The position numbers were made by a program, and so were the translations under genes. A DNA stretch of 39,145 nt from a virus: positions 1 to 39,145 of the IMG/VR virus record IMGVR_UViG_3300020166_000050; one strand, given 5' to 3'. Below the pieces are notes generated by a model, which was given only the letters and a program-made list of their open reading frames with translations, was not told the DNA's origin and did no database searches. Numbering within the stretch: position 1 is the stretch's first letter; every line of letters starts with the position of its first letter. Below, piece after piece: positions 1 through 4,460 of this stretch.

Positions 1-14
1 TAAACCAATAAGCC

Positions 15-83
15 ATGATCTTAATAGCACTAGCAATTCCAATCGCATTATTTGCAACCTTCATGAGAAGTAACAACTACTAA
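15..83 (+). CDS. 22-aa hydrophobic membrane peptide
   Basis: Seen: an ATG-to-TAA frame of 22 codons, with an in-frame stop at 9-11, so it is not the tail of a longer gene in this frame. The peptide is one hydrophobic stretch (Ile/Leu/Ala/Phe, residues 2-16) ending in a polar MRSNNY tail, which would make a single membrane segment. The bases before it (1-14) match the leader before the ATG at 1295 at most positions, which supports a real start. It forms a pair with the 91-aa gene that follows, ahead of the first ribozyme. Function unknown; such a short frame could still be chance. Confidence 0.45.
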   Translation: MILIALAIPIALFATFMRSNNY

Positions 84-96
84 TAACTAATTAATT

Positions 97-111
97 AAAA
101 CTGAAAATAAA
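97..111 (+). promoter_or_regulatory. A-rich translation leader (AAACTGAAAA type)
   Basis: AAAACTGAAAA followed by TAAA sits directly before the ATG at 112. The same core recurs before most genes up to 4166. Bacteroidota starts usually lack Shine-Dalgarno pairing and favour A-rich leaders, so this is read as a ribosome-loading element. Confidence 0.5.
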
Positions 112-387
112 ATGCAAAATTCAAACTACAACACCACAGAAAGATTCGATAGATACACAACATTCAATCCAATGATGATGTCATTTATCCAAACAACAAT
201 TCACAACCTACGTAACGGAGGCTTTAGAGCATCAGATTTGGTCAACTCTCTTTACGGTATCTATGACGGTTACTACTACACAAATCTTAGAGCCGAGGCT
301 GATCGTTTATACTCACATGATATTATGATGCTTAGAGATCTACACGCAATTGCCGACACTCTAGACGGAATTGTAGCACGAGCATAA
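112..387 (+). CDS. Small early protein, unknown function (91 aa)
   Basis: A 91-aa soluble protein, rich in Asn, Tyr, Met and Asp, with no signal peptide or membrane segment. I do not recognise a family. The C-terminal half (LYSHDIMMLRDLHAIADTLDG) looks helical. The start is supported by the A-rich leader directly upstream. Its TAA stop (385-387) is followed without a gap by the first hammerhead ribozyme, so its mRNA would end in the ribozyme hairpins after self-cleavage. Small unknown proteins in a phage early region are often host-takeover factors, but nothing here shows that. Confidence 0.75.
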   Translation: MQNSNYNTTERFDRYTTFNPMMMSFIQTTIHNLRNGGFRASDLVNSLYGIYDGYYYTNLRAEADRLYSHDIMMLRDLHAIADTLDGIVARA

Positions 388-441
388 GATCACTGATGAG
401 CCTGTGAGATCCAGGCGAAACATCCTTCGGGATGTCTGATT
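388..441 (+). ncRNA. Hammerhead ribozyme 1 (type I, stem I open)
   Basis: All core elements are present in order. Stem I 5' strand is ATCA 389-392 (plus G388). The conserved box CTGATGA is at 393-399. Stem II is GCCTG 400-404 with CAGGC 412-416 and loop TGAGATC. GAAA is at 417-420. Stem III is A420/CATCC 421-425 with GGATG 430-434/T435, closed by a TTCG tetraloop. The cleavage triplet GTC is 434-436, with predicted cut after C436. Stem I 3' strand is TGAT 437-440, plus a possible G388-U441 wobble. It starts on the base after the upstream stop codon. Cleavage would leave a 25-nt leader for the ATG at 462. Confidence 0.95.
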
Positions 442-446
442 AATAA

Positions 447-461
447 TTTAAACTGAAAACA
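447..461 (+). promoter_or_regulatory. A-rich translation leader (AAACTGAAAA type)
   Basis: TTTAAACTGAAAACA lies directly before the ATG at 462 and within the 25-nt 5' leader that ribozyme 1 would create. Confidence 0.5.
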
Positions 462-797
462 ATGTATACTGAAACAATCAAAACTGAACTAAAAGAGTAT
501 TTAAATGATTTTATCGCTGATAACAACGATGTTAAATGGAATAGCGATGATAACGACCTACACCAGGAAGCATTCAACAATGATTATTATTTAATCGGTT
601 ATTACAACTGTAGCCAATGGTTAAAAAAACACAACATTGATCCTTTTGAAGCAATCGCATTTGTACAGAACTACGAGAGAGAAAATTTTGGTGATGATGC
701 TGTAAGAACTTACGACAATGCGGAAACTACTGTAAACATGATTGTTTATATAATAGGCGAAGAAGTAACAAACGAATTATACACACAAACAATTTAA
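462..797 (+). CDS. Small acidic early protein, unknown (111 aa)
   Basis: A 111-aa acidic soluble protein with many Asn, Asp, Glu and Tyr. A central segment (WLKKHNIDPFEAIAFVQNYE, residues ~47-66) followed by DNAETTVNMIVYIIGEE (~86-102) has the helix-loop-helix look of small conserved phage proteins, but I cannot name the family. It starts at an ATG behind the conserved leader, 25 nt after the predicted cut of ribozyme 1. It is followed after 10 nt by the 81-aa gene, so the two form one ribozyme-bounded pair (437-1096) and would be on the same processed RNA. Confidence 0.78.
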   Translation: MYTETIKTELKEYLNDFIADNNDVKWNSDDNDLHQEAFNNDYYLIGYYNCSQWLKKHNIDPFEAIAFVQNYERENFGDDAVRTYDNAETTVNMIVYIIGEEVTNELYTQTI

Positions 798-807
798 ACT
801 GAAAACT
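793..807 (+). promoter_or_regulatory. A-rich translation leader overlapping a stop codon
   Basis: TTTAAACTGAAAACT precedes the ATG at 808 and contains the TAA stop (795-797) of the upstream gene. The leader is kept even though no ribozyme fits into the 10-nt gap, so the leader does not depend on a ribozyme. Confidence 0.5.
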
Positions 808-1053
808 ATGTTAACATTAAGAGAATTCTACCAGGAAAAATACCCAACAGATGAATTGGGATCTGAAATCAATTTAACAACATTTGTAGCCTTAATGGAT
901 TGCTTACATACAGGTGCTGATGTTTACCTCTACATAGGTGTTGATGACAGCCTGGTAAGAGAGAGATTGTTTGAGCAACTTGCCAATATGATCGGCACCA
1001 ATTACAACTATGTTTATAATCTATGGATGCAAGTAGACAAGGAACTATACTAG
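808..1053 (+). CDS. Small early protein, unknown (81 aa)
   Basis: An 81-aa soluble protein beginning MLTLREFYQEKYPTDELG, with a second conserved-looking part YIGVDDSLVRERLFEQLANM (residues ~42-61) and a Tyr/Asn-rich end. The order 'LREFY..KYPTDELG' then 'IGVDDS..RERLFE' seems familiar from short phage proteins, but I cannot assign a family or role. It is the second gene of the pair between ribozymes 1 and 2. Its TAG stop (1051-1053) directly abuts ribozyme 2. The opposite-strand frame over it is a shadow. Confidence 0.78.
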   Translation: MLTLREFYQEKYPTDELGSEINLTTFVALMDCLHTGADVYLYIGVDDSLVRERLFEQLANMIGTNYNYVYNLWMQVDKELY

Positions 1054-1101
1054 GCAATCTGATGAGATCTTTATGATCGAAACGCTGCGAAGCGTCATTG
1101 T
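1054..1101 (+). ncRNA. Hammerhead ribozyme 2 (type I)
   Basis: Stem I is CAAT 1055-1058 with ATTG 1097-1100, plus a G1054-U1101 wobble. The box CTGATGA is at 1059-1065. Stem II is GATC 1066-1069 with GATC 1075-1078 and loop TTTAT. GAAA is at 1079-1082. Stem III is A1082/CGCT 1083-1086 with AGCG 1091-1094/T1095, capped by a GCGA (GNRA) tetraloop. The triplet GTC is 1094-1096, with predicted cut after C1096. It abuts the TAG stop at 1051-1053 and would leave a 27-nt leader before the ATG at 1124. Stems I and II differ from the other copies but remain paired. Confidence 0.95.
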
Positions 1102-1108
1102 CAAATAA

Positions 1109-1123
1109 TTTAAAATAAACAAA
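1109..1123 (+). promoter_or_regulatory. A-rich translation leader (variant)
   Basis: TTTAAAATAAACAAA precedes the ATG at 1124. It is a divergent copy of the TTTAAACTGAAAA leader, keeping the TTTAAA block and the A-rich run. Confidence 0.4.
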
Positions 1124-1267
1124 ATGTCAAAATCAAAATTAAAATTAGTACTAGTCGCAACAGTAGTCGCATTAGCAATTACTTTTCTAGGACTAGCATT
1201 GTTAACAGCAATGAACTTAGTAGGAGAGCAATCCGATCTTATCAACTTAATGAACTACAACAAATAA
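1124..1267 (+). CDS. 47-aa single-pass membrane protein
   Basis: An ATG-to-TAA frame of 47 codons. The N-terminus is basic (MSKSKLKLK-like), followed by one long hydrophobic segment (about residues 8-30: LVLVATVVALAITFLGLALL) and a short polar tail (EQSDLINLMNYNK). This predicts an N-in, single-pass inner-membrane microprotein. The start is set by the leader and by the ribozyme 2 cut 27 nt upstream. It forms a pair with the next, also hydrophobic, 47-aa gene between ribozymes 2 and 3. Function unknown; membrane microproteins of phages can act in superinfection exclusion or lysis timing, but this is only a possibility. Confidence 0.65.
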   Translation: MSKSKLKLVLVATVVALAITFLGLALLTAMNLVGEQSDLINLMNYNK

Positions 1268-1278
1268 TCAATTAATAA

Positions 1279-1294
1279 TTTAAACTGAAAAACC
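1279..1294 (+). promoter_or_regulatory. A-rich translation leader (AAACTGAAAA type)
   Basis: TTTAAACTGAAAAACC stands directly before the ATG at 1295 and is the best match to the shared leader. Confidence 0.5.
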
Positions 1295-1438
1295 ATGTTA
1301 AACAAAATTCAAACAATCGCAACAAAAACCTTTATAGGATCTTTATTTACTGTATGGGCTGTATCATTCACAATGCTAATCTTTCACCTGGTAACAGAAG
1401 GTATAGATCCTAACGCAACTTTTGGTTTCCTGGGATAA
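1295..1438 (+). CDS. 47-aa single-pass membrane protein
   Basis: An ATG-to-TAA frame of 47 codons with one hydrophobic segment (about residues 13-33, FIGSLFTVWAVSFTMLIFHLV) and a polar tail (TEGIDPNATFGFLG). It is the same length as the preceding gene and also single-pass, though not obviously related in sequence. The start is supported by the conserved leader. Its TAA stop (1436-1438) is followed directly by ribozyme 3. The pair of membrane microproteins would lie alone on a processed RNA of 389 nt (1097-1485). Function unknown. Confidence 0.65.
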   Translation: MLNKIQTIATKTFIGSLFTVWAVSFTMLIFHLVTEGIDPNATFGFLG

Positions 1439-1490
1439 ACAAACTGATGAGCCTGTGAGATCCAGGCGAAACGCTGCGAAGCGTCTTTGT
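1439..1490 (+). ncRNA. Hammerhead ribozyme 3 (type I)
   Basis: Stem I is ACAAA 1439-1443 with TTTGT 1486-1490 (5 bp). CTGATGA is at 1444-1450. Stem II is GCCTG 1451-1455 with CAGGC 1463-1467 and loop TGAGATC, identical to ribozyme 1. GAAA is at 1468-1471. Stem III is A1471/CGCT 1472-1475 with AGCG 1480-1483/T1484 and a GCGA loop, identical to ribozyme 2. The triplet GTC is 1483-1485, with predicted cut after C1485. It abuts the TAA at 1436-1438 and leaves 25 nt before the ATG at 1511. It is thus a mosaic of the other two with its own compensated stem I. Confidence 0.95.
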
Positions 1491-1494
1491 ATAA

Positions 1495-1510
1495 CTTAAA
1501 AATGAAAATC
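1495..1510 (+). promoter_or_regulatory. A-rich translation leader (variant)
   Basis: CTTAAAAATGAAAATC aligns with TTTAAACTGAAAAACC before the 1295 gene. The alignment places the start at the ATG at 1511 rather than the in-leader ATG at 1502. Confidence 0.45.
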
Positions 1511-1939
1511 ATGCAAACTGTTCAATTAAAATTAAATGCGATCATTAAATTACAAAAAGCGTTAACCTCTCACGATTGGCACTTCGAGAGATCAGAAGAT
1601 CCTGGAGTTTATAGAAGAGGTAGAGCACAAAGAGGTGAATTAAATATTCTTATGACTGCTATAGGCGATGAGACACTTGCTCTCTCTCTATACAATAAAG
1701 CATGTCCTTGGGTTGAAGACAAAGAGGAGGTCACCCCAAATCGTTACAGCCTAAAGGAACAAGCCCAGGAATTATTAGACAGCGGAAACTCTACAGAAAA
1801 AGCAGAAGGCTTTGGAATGATGAGAGTAATTGAGGCGATCATGGACCTGGTAGAATACGAGGCCGACTCAAACGAAGAGCCACCAAGTGATGGCGAATGT
1901 ATAGATAATATTTACGCAATTTTAAACACCAACTCATAA
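1511..1939 (+). CDS. Early protein, unknown (142 aa)
   Basis: A 142-aa protein that I do not recognise. It is soluble and mostly helical by eye. It has a basic N-terminal part with FERSEDPGVYRRGRAQRGELN (residues ~21-41) and a long acidic C-terminus. An upstream TTG at 1487 is inside ribozyme 3 and an ATG at 1502 falls within the A-rich leader, so the ATG at 1511, 25 nt after the predicted cut, is preferred. The stop overlaps the next start (TAATG at 1937-1941), so translation is probably coupled. No ribozymes occur after this gene. Confidence 0.72.
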   Translation: MQTVQLKLNAIIKLQKALTSHDWHFERSEDPGVYRRGRAQRGELNILMTAIGDETLALSLYNKACPWVEDKEEVTPNRYSLKEQAQELLDSGNSTEKAEGFGMMRVIEAIMDLVEYEADSNEEPPSDGECIDNIYAILNTNS

Positions 1940-2250
1940 TGAAATACTTAATAACTGATACCGAAGATTACACAATGGGAGAAGTAAATACCTACTTCAA
2001 ACAAGAACTTAAGAAAACTAATTTAAACCCTGATGACATAGTAGTTGAAGCAAAGTTAAAAGTTAAACTAGCCATGATGGAGATCCAAAGGATATTTACT
2101 GAAAATGGATTTGAAGATTTTTCTACAGACATAGGCTGTATTGATTTACAACATACAGGAAACCGTATAGAGTTTTCAGAAAACGAACTTGAATGCAGAT
2201 TTATAGATGTGTTTAAGGATTTATTAACAGTTTTAAAAGAAGAGGAATAA
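1939..2250 (+). CDS. Early protein, unknown (103 aa)
   Basis: A 103-aa acidic soluble protein (MKYLITDTEDYTMGEVNTY...), predicted mostly helical, with no recognised motif. It overlaps both neighbours by one base (TAATG-type junctions at 1939 and 2250), so it belongs to a tightly coupled run of small genes from 1511 to 3180. Start codon choice is clear because of the coupling. Function unknown. Confidence 0.7.
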   Translation: MKYLITDTEDYTMGEVNTYFKQELKKTNLNPDDIVVEAKLKVKLAMMEIQRIFTENGFEDFSTDIGCIDLQHTGNRIEFSENELECRFIDVFKDLLTVLKEEE

Positions 2251-2408
2251 TGGCAGTAATAACAATGAAAAAATTGAAACAGATCCAGGATCAAATAGTA
2301 GACCTTGGATGGGAGACACAAAGAATGTCTCGATCAGGAGTAGAAACTTATAACAAACTGTGTAAAACATTTTATGTGGAGCCAATAGACATGAGAGAAT
2401 ATGAATAA
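2250..2408 (+). CDS. Small protein, unknown (52 aa)
   Basis: A 52-codon frame: MAVITMKKLKQIQDQIVD, then a basic middle and an acidic end (VEPIDMREYE). Its ATG shares a base with the TAA of the upstream gene, and its TAA lies within ATGAATAA, overlapping the next start at 2401. These tight junctions on both sides support it as a real gene despite its length. A later ATG (2265) is possible. No family recognised. Confidence 0.55.
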   Translation: MAVITMKKLKQIQDQIVDLGWETQRMSRSGVETYNKLCKTFYVEPIDMREYE

Positions 2409-2760
2409 AGAACAAACATTTTATAGCGTCACCAAGGCGGTGATCTATGGCCAACTAATGTTAGAAGCATTAGATGATGTAAAAGAAACAAAGATCTTTA
2501 AACACTCTTTAAAGCATAAAGTAAAAATTGCAGAAAAAGAATTGGAAAAAGAATTGGAAAAGTATATAAACCTGTTTGCTAAAAACGATGAGCAGTTTTA
2601 TATGAATATTCAAAATCATATTGACTCCCTGGTAACCAAATTGGCGGGCTTAGGTGTAGAGGAATTGCCCTTAGTCAATAAGATTATAGACGAATACCTC
2701 AACGACAAGGATCATTGGAAGGATAACTTAACACTACAATTTAAAAAACTTAATTCATAA
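2401..2760 (+). CDS. Helical early protein, unknown (119 aa)
   Basis: A 119-aa Lys/Glu-rich protein with a probable coiled-coil stretch (residues ~36-58, heptad-like Glu/Lys/Leu pattern AEKELEKELEKYINLF). It has no membrane segment and no recognised family. It overlaps the upstream 52-aa gene by 8 nt and is followed after 2 nt by the next gene, which fits one operon of small helical proteins. Confidence 0.68.
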   Translation: MNKEQTFYSVTKAVIYGQLMLEALDDVKETKIFKHSLKHKVKIAEKELEKELEKYINLFAKNDEQFYMNIQNHIDSLVTKLAGLGVEELPLVNKIIDEYLNDKDHWKDNLTLQFKKLNS

Positions 2761-2762
2761 CT

Positions 2763-2999
2763 ATGGGAACTAATATAAAAATGGGAAAGTTTTTAGAGAC
2801 AAACATTTTAGATACGATCTCCAGGAAATATAAATACGATCCGACTAGATCTCTTCCTTACCTGGATGAGATTACAGAGCAACTTAAACAGGTTCAGGTT
2901 TTGGTAAACGAAACTAAAGACTACATGAATACTGTAGTAAAAATTAAAGAAGAAGATGAGAACAAAGAATTTTTAAAAGCACAAAGAGATGTATTATAA
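2763..2999 (+). CDS. Small helical protein, unknown (78 aa)
   Basis: A 78-aa, mostly helical charged protein (TRSLPYLDEITEQLKQVQVL in the middle, a Glu/Lys-rich end). A second in-frame ATG at residue 7 (MGKFLETN, 2781) could be the true start. It overlaps the next gene by 11 nt. No family recognised. Confidence 0.6.
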   Translation: MGTNIKMGKFLETNILDTISRKYKYDPTRSLPYLDEITEQLKQVQVLVNETKDYMNTVVKIKEEDENKEFLKAQRDVL

Positions 3000-3180
3000 C
3001 CTAAGCGAAGAAGATCAAAAATTAAAGGATCACATCAAAGCAATGTTTCCAAAAGGAACGGATGAACAATTTATTAGCAACATGTTTCATAGTTTAAAAG
3101 GGAAACAGATGCTTTGGGATTGCTTAGATATGAACGATGATTCAAAATCGGATAGAGAATATTTTGGTAATAGAGATTAA
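2989..3180 (+). CDS. Small acidic protein, unknown (63 aa)
   Basis: A 63-aa acidic protein (MYYNLSEEDQKLKDHIKAMFPKG...). Its ATG overlaps the end of the previous gene by 11 nt. It looks like a small two-helix domain: a helix to about residue 20, a 'GTDEQFISNMFHSL' segment at ~23-36, then an Asp/Ser-rich tail. Function unknown. It is the last gene of the coupled run 1511-3180. Confidence 0.6.
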   Translation: MYYNLSEEDQKLKDHIKAMFPKGTDEQFISNMFHSLKGKQMLWDCLDMNDDSKSDREYFGNRD

Positions 3181-3195
3181 ATCATTAATTTAGCA

Positions 3196-3208
3196 CCTGT
3201 CAGACAGG
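3196..3208 (+). other. Short hairpin in an intergenic gap
   Basis: CCTGT/CAG/ACAGG forms a 5-bp stem with a 3-nt loop between the genes ending at 3180 and starting at 3240. No T-run follows, so it is not a convincing terminator. It vaguely resembles hammerhead stem II (GCCTG...CAGGC), but no catalytic core is present. Confidence 0.3.
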
Positions 3209-3216
3209 CAACTACT

Positions 3217-3225
3217 AACTGAAAA
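3217..3225 (+). promoter_or_regulatory. AACTGAAAA leader element
   Basis: AACTGAAAA followed by a long A-rich run precedes the ATG at 3240, the same core as in the ribozyme region. Confidence 0.4.
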
Positions 3226-3239
3226 AAAAAACTAAAGTC

Positions 3240-3551
3240 ATGAACGAACGTAAAATACGAGAGTTACAGAAACAATTCGGATACGATGTCTTACAGGCTC
3301 TTATCAATTCAGGAGCAGCATGGAATTCAGGAGGCTCAATTACAAAAAAATGTAAAGCAGCATTAGTAACAGGTGCTTGTTACCTACCCTACAGAGAATA
3401 TGTAATTAATATTTTTAATACAGTGCCCTCAAGGTACCAGGTATCAAAAAATTCCATTGGATCTATTAATAAATCAAAAAAATATTGGTCAGATCAATGG
3501 AATGTATCAAATGAAATTGCAAAAAACATTACACAAACCCTAACAGCGTAA
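3240..3551 (+). CDS. Unknown basic protein (103 aa)
   Basis: A 103-aa basic protein without recognised motifs. The N-terminus is helical (MNERKIRELQKQFGYDVLQALINSG) and a Gly/Ser-rich part with KKCKAALVTGACYLPYREYV follows. The basic C-terminal half (KNSIGSINKSKKYWSDQWN) could bind nucleic acid, but this is only a charge argument. The start is supported by the A-rich AACTGAAAA leader. It is directly followed by the DnaA-domain-like gene, 5 nt away, so the two are probably cotranscribed and may act together. Confidence 0.6.
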   Translation: MNERKIRELQKQFGYDVLQALINSGAAWNSGGSITKKCKAALVTGACYLPYREYVINIFNTVPSRYQVSKNSIGSINKSKKYWSDQWNVSNEIAKNITQTLTA

Positions 3552-3556
3552 AACAA

Positions 3557-4102
3557 ATGAACACAATAAACCACGACATAAGTATTATCTGCGATGCAGT
3601 AAAAGTAGTTACAAAATCAGATCCAATGGCAAGGGATAGAGTAAGACAGAATGTAGATGCCAGGAGAATTGTATACAAGTTATGTAGAGAATTACTAAAC
3701 ATCACATACACAAGAATAGCCAAGTATTTTGATAAGAATCATGCATCAGTGCTTCATGGACTTAAGCAATTCGATGCCTTATTTGAAACAGATAGAGAGT
3801 TTAGAAGAAATTATAATGCTGTGATGCATGTGATCTCTAGTATAGAATTTGACAGCAACATTATTGATAGTCAAGATATTATTGTTGACTACTTACATCT
3901 TAAAGATGACAACTTTGACGTTCAAAAAAAATACGATCATCTTTTAAAATCTCTTCAATATAAAGTAACAGAGAAGATCAATGAACTGTTGTCACCAATA
4001 GACAATGTTTTAATACACGATATTATAAGAGACGACAAGTGTTCATCTGATCTACAAAAAACTTTACACGATATACTTGTACAAAAGAATATGAATATTT
4101 AA
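3557..4102 (+). CDS. DnaA domain IV-like DNA-binding protein
   Basis: Residues ~27-78 read like the C-terminal double-stranded DNA-binding domain (domain IV) of DnaA. A basic Arg-rich lead is followed by ARRIVYKLCRELLNITYTRI and then the signature-like NHASVLHGLKQ (residues 61-71), which matches the family pattern (D/N)H(T/A)(T/S)VLHA.(R/K). In DnaA this helix-turn-helix reads DnaA boxes. There is no AAA+ ATPase domain. The remaining ~100 residues are helical and unrecognised. A stand-alone domain of this kind could bind a phage origin or repress or redirect host DnaA. The gene stands at the head of the replication side of the early arm. Domain call fairly sure, role inferred. Confidence 0.7.
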   Translation: MNTINHDISIICDAVKVVTKSDPMARDRVRQNVDARRIVYKLCRELLNITYTRIAKYFDKNHASVLHGLKQFDALFETDREFRRNYNAVMHVISSIEFDSNIIDSQDIIVDYLHLKDDNFDVQKKYDHLLKSLQYKVTEKINELLSPIDNVLIHDIIRDDKCSSDLQKTLHDILVQKNMNI

Positions 4103-4110
4103 CTTAGACT

Positions 4111-4138
4111 TAGACATACATCATAATAAGTATGTCTA
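4111..4138 (+). other. Hairpin in the intergenic region
   Basis: TAGACATAC (4111-4119) pairs perfectly with GTATGTCTA (4130-4138), 9 bp with a 10-nt loop. No T-tract follows, and an AACTGAAAA leader comes 2 nt later. It could be an RNA processing or stability element, or an operator for a dimeric repressor. Confidence 0.4.
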
Positions 4139-4139
4139 C

Positions 4140-4148
4140 AACTGAAAA
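4140..4148 (+). promoter_or_regulatory. AACTGAAAA leader element
   Basis: AACTGAAAA lies 17 nt before the ATG at 4166, and the motif recurs within the first codons (4171-4180). The distance is greater than in the ribozyme region, so the role here is less certain. Confidence 0.3.
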
Positions 4149-4165
4149 CTATTATATTAATAATT

Positions 4166-4420
4166 ATGAAAACTGAAAAAAATTTAAGGATCAAATATAG
4201 ATCCCATGAAAGGTTTAAAAAGACAGCGTACAATCTGCTGCAACTCACCCATCTACCGACCACCGAGGTTTGCGAATATGTTTACGGTACCAAAAAAAAG
4301 AAGAGCACTCTAAATCAAAAGAAGACAGGAGCATCTCCTTTATTTTTTGAAGAGTCTTGCAAAATAATAGACTATTACGGTAAGGTTGCTGATGAGATAA
4401 TAGACATCATCAACGATTAA
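4166..4420 (+). CDS. Small basic protein, possible DNA-binding regulator (84 aa)
   Basis: An 84-aa protein, basic in the first two thirds (a run of lysines at ~43-47, GTKKKKSTLNQKK) and acidic at the end (IIDYYGKVADEIIDIIND). The pattern 'LPTTEVCEYVYGTKKKKSTLNQK' could be the turn and recognition helix of a Cro/CI-like fold, but no clear helix-turn-helix score can be given by eye. It sits just before the first tyrosine recombinase. Small regulators are common there. Call is tentative. Confidence 0.55.
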   Translation: MKTEKNLRIKYRSHERFKKTAYNLLQLTHLPTTEVCEYVYGTKKKKSTLNQKKTGASPLFFEESCKIIDYYGKVADEIIDIIND

Positions 4421-4460
4421 CTATAGTACAAAACCATCTTACTAACTTTAAAGAACTTTT

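Noticed and set aside
869-1245. Leftward frames at 869-1057 and 1045-1245 covering the ribozyme 2 area
   Set aside because: They are antisense to well-supported small genes and run through a ribozyme whose structure is selected on the + strand. Composition is not protein-like.
1487-1510. Earlier starts for the 1511 gene (TTG 1487, ATG 1502)
   Set aside because: TTG 1487 lies in ribozyme stem I. ATG 1502 lies in the conserved leader. The leader alignment favours 1511.
3196-3208. Hairpin similar to hammerhead stem II as a degenerate fourth ribozyme
   Set aside because: CTGATGA, GAAA and the cleavage triplet are all missing, so likeness to stem II is probably chance.
4389-4395. Another CTGATGA box (also at 2030-2036 and in a few genes)
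   Set aside because: No GAAA, no paired stems and no cleavage triplet nearby. They are ordinary codons inside genes.
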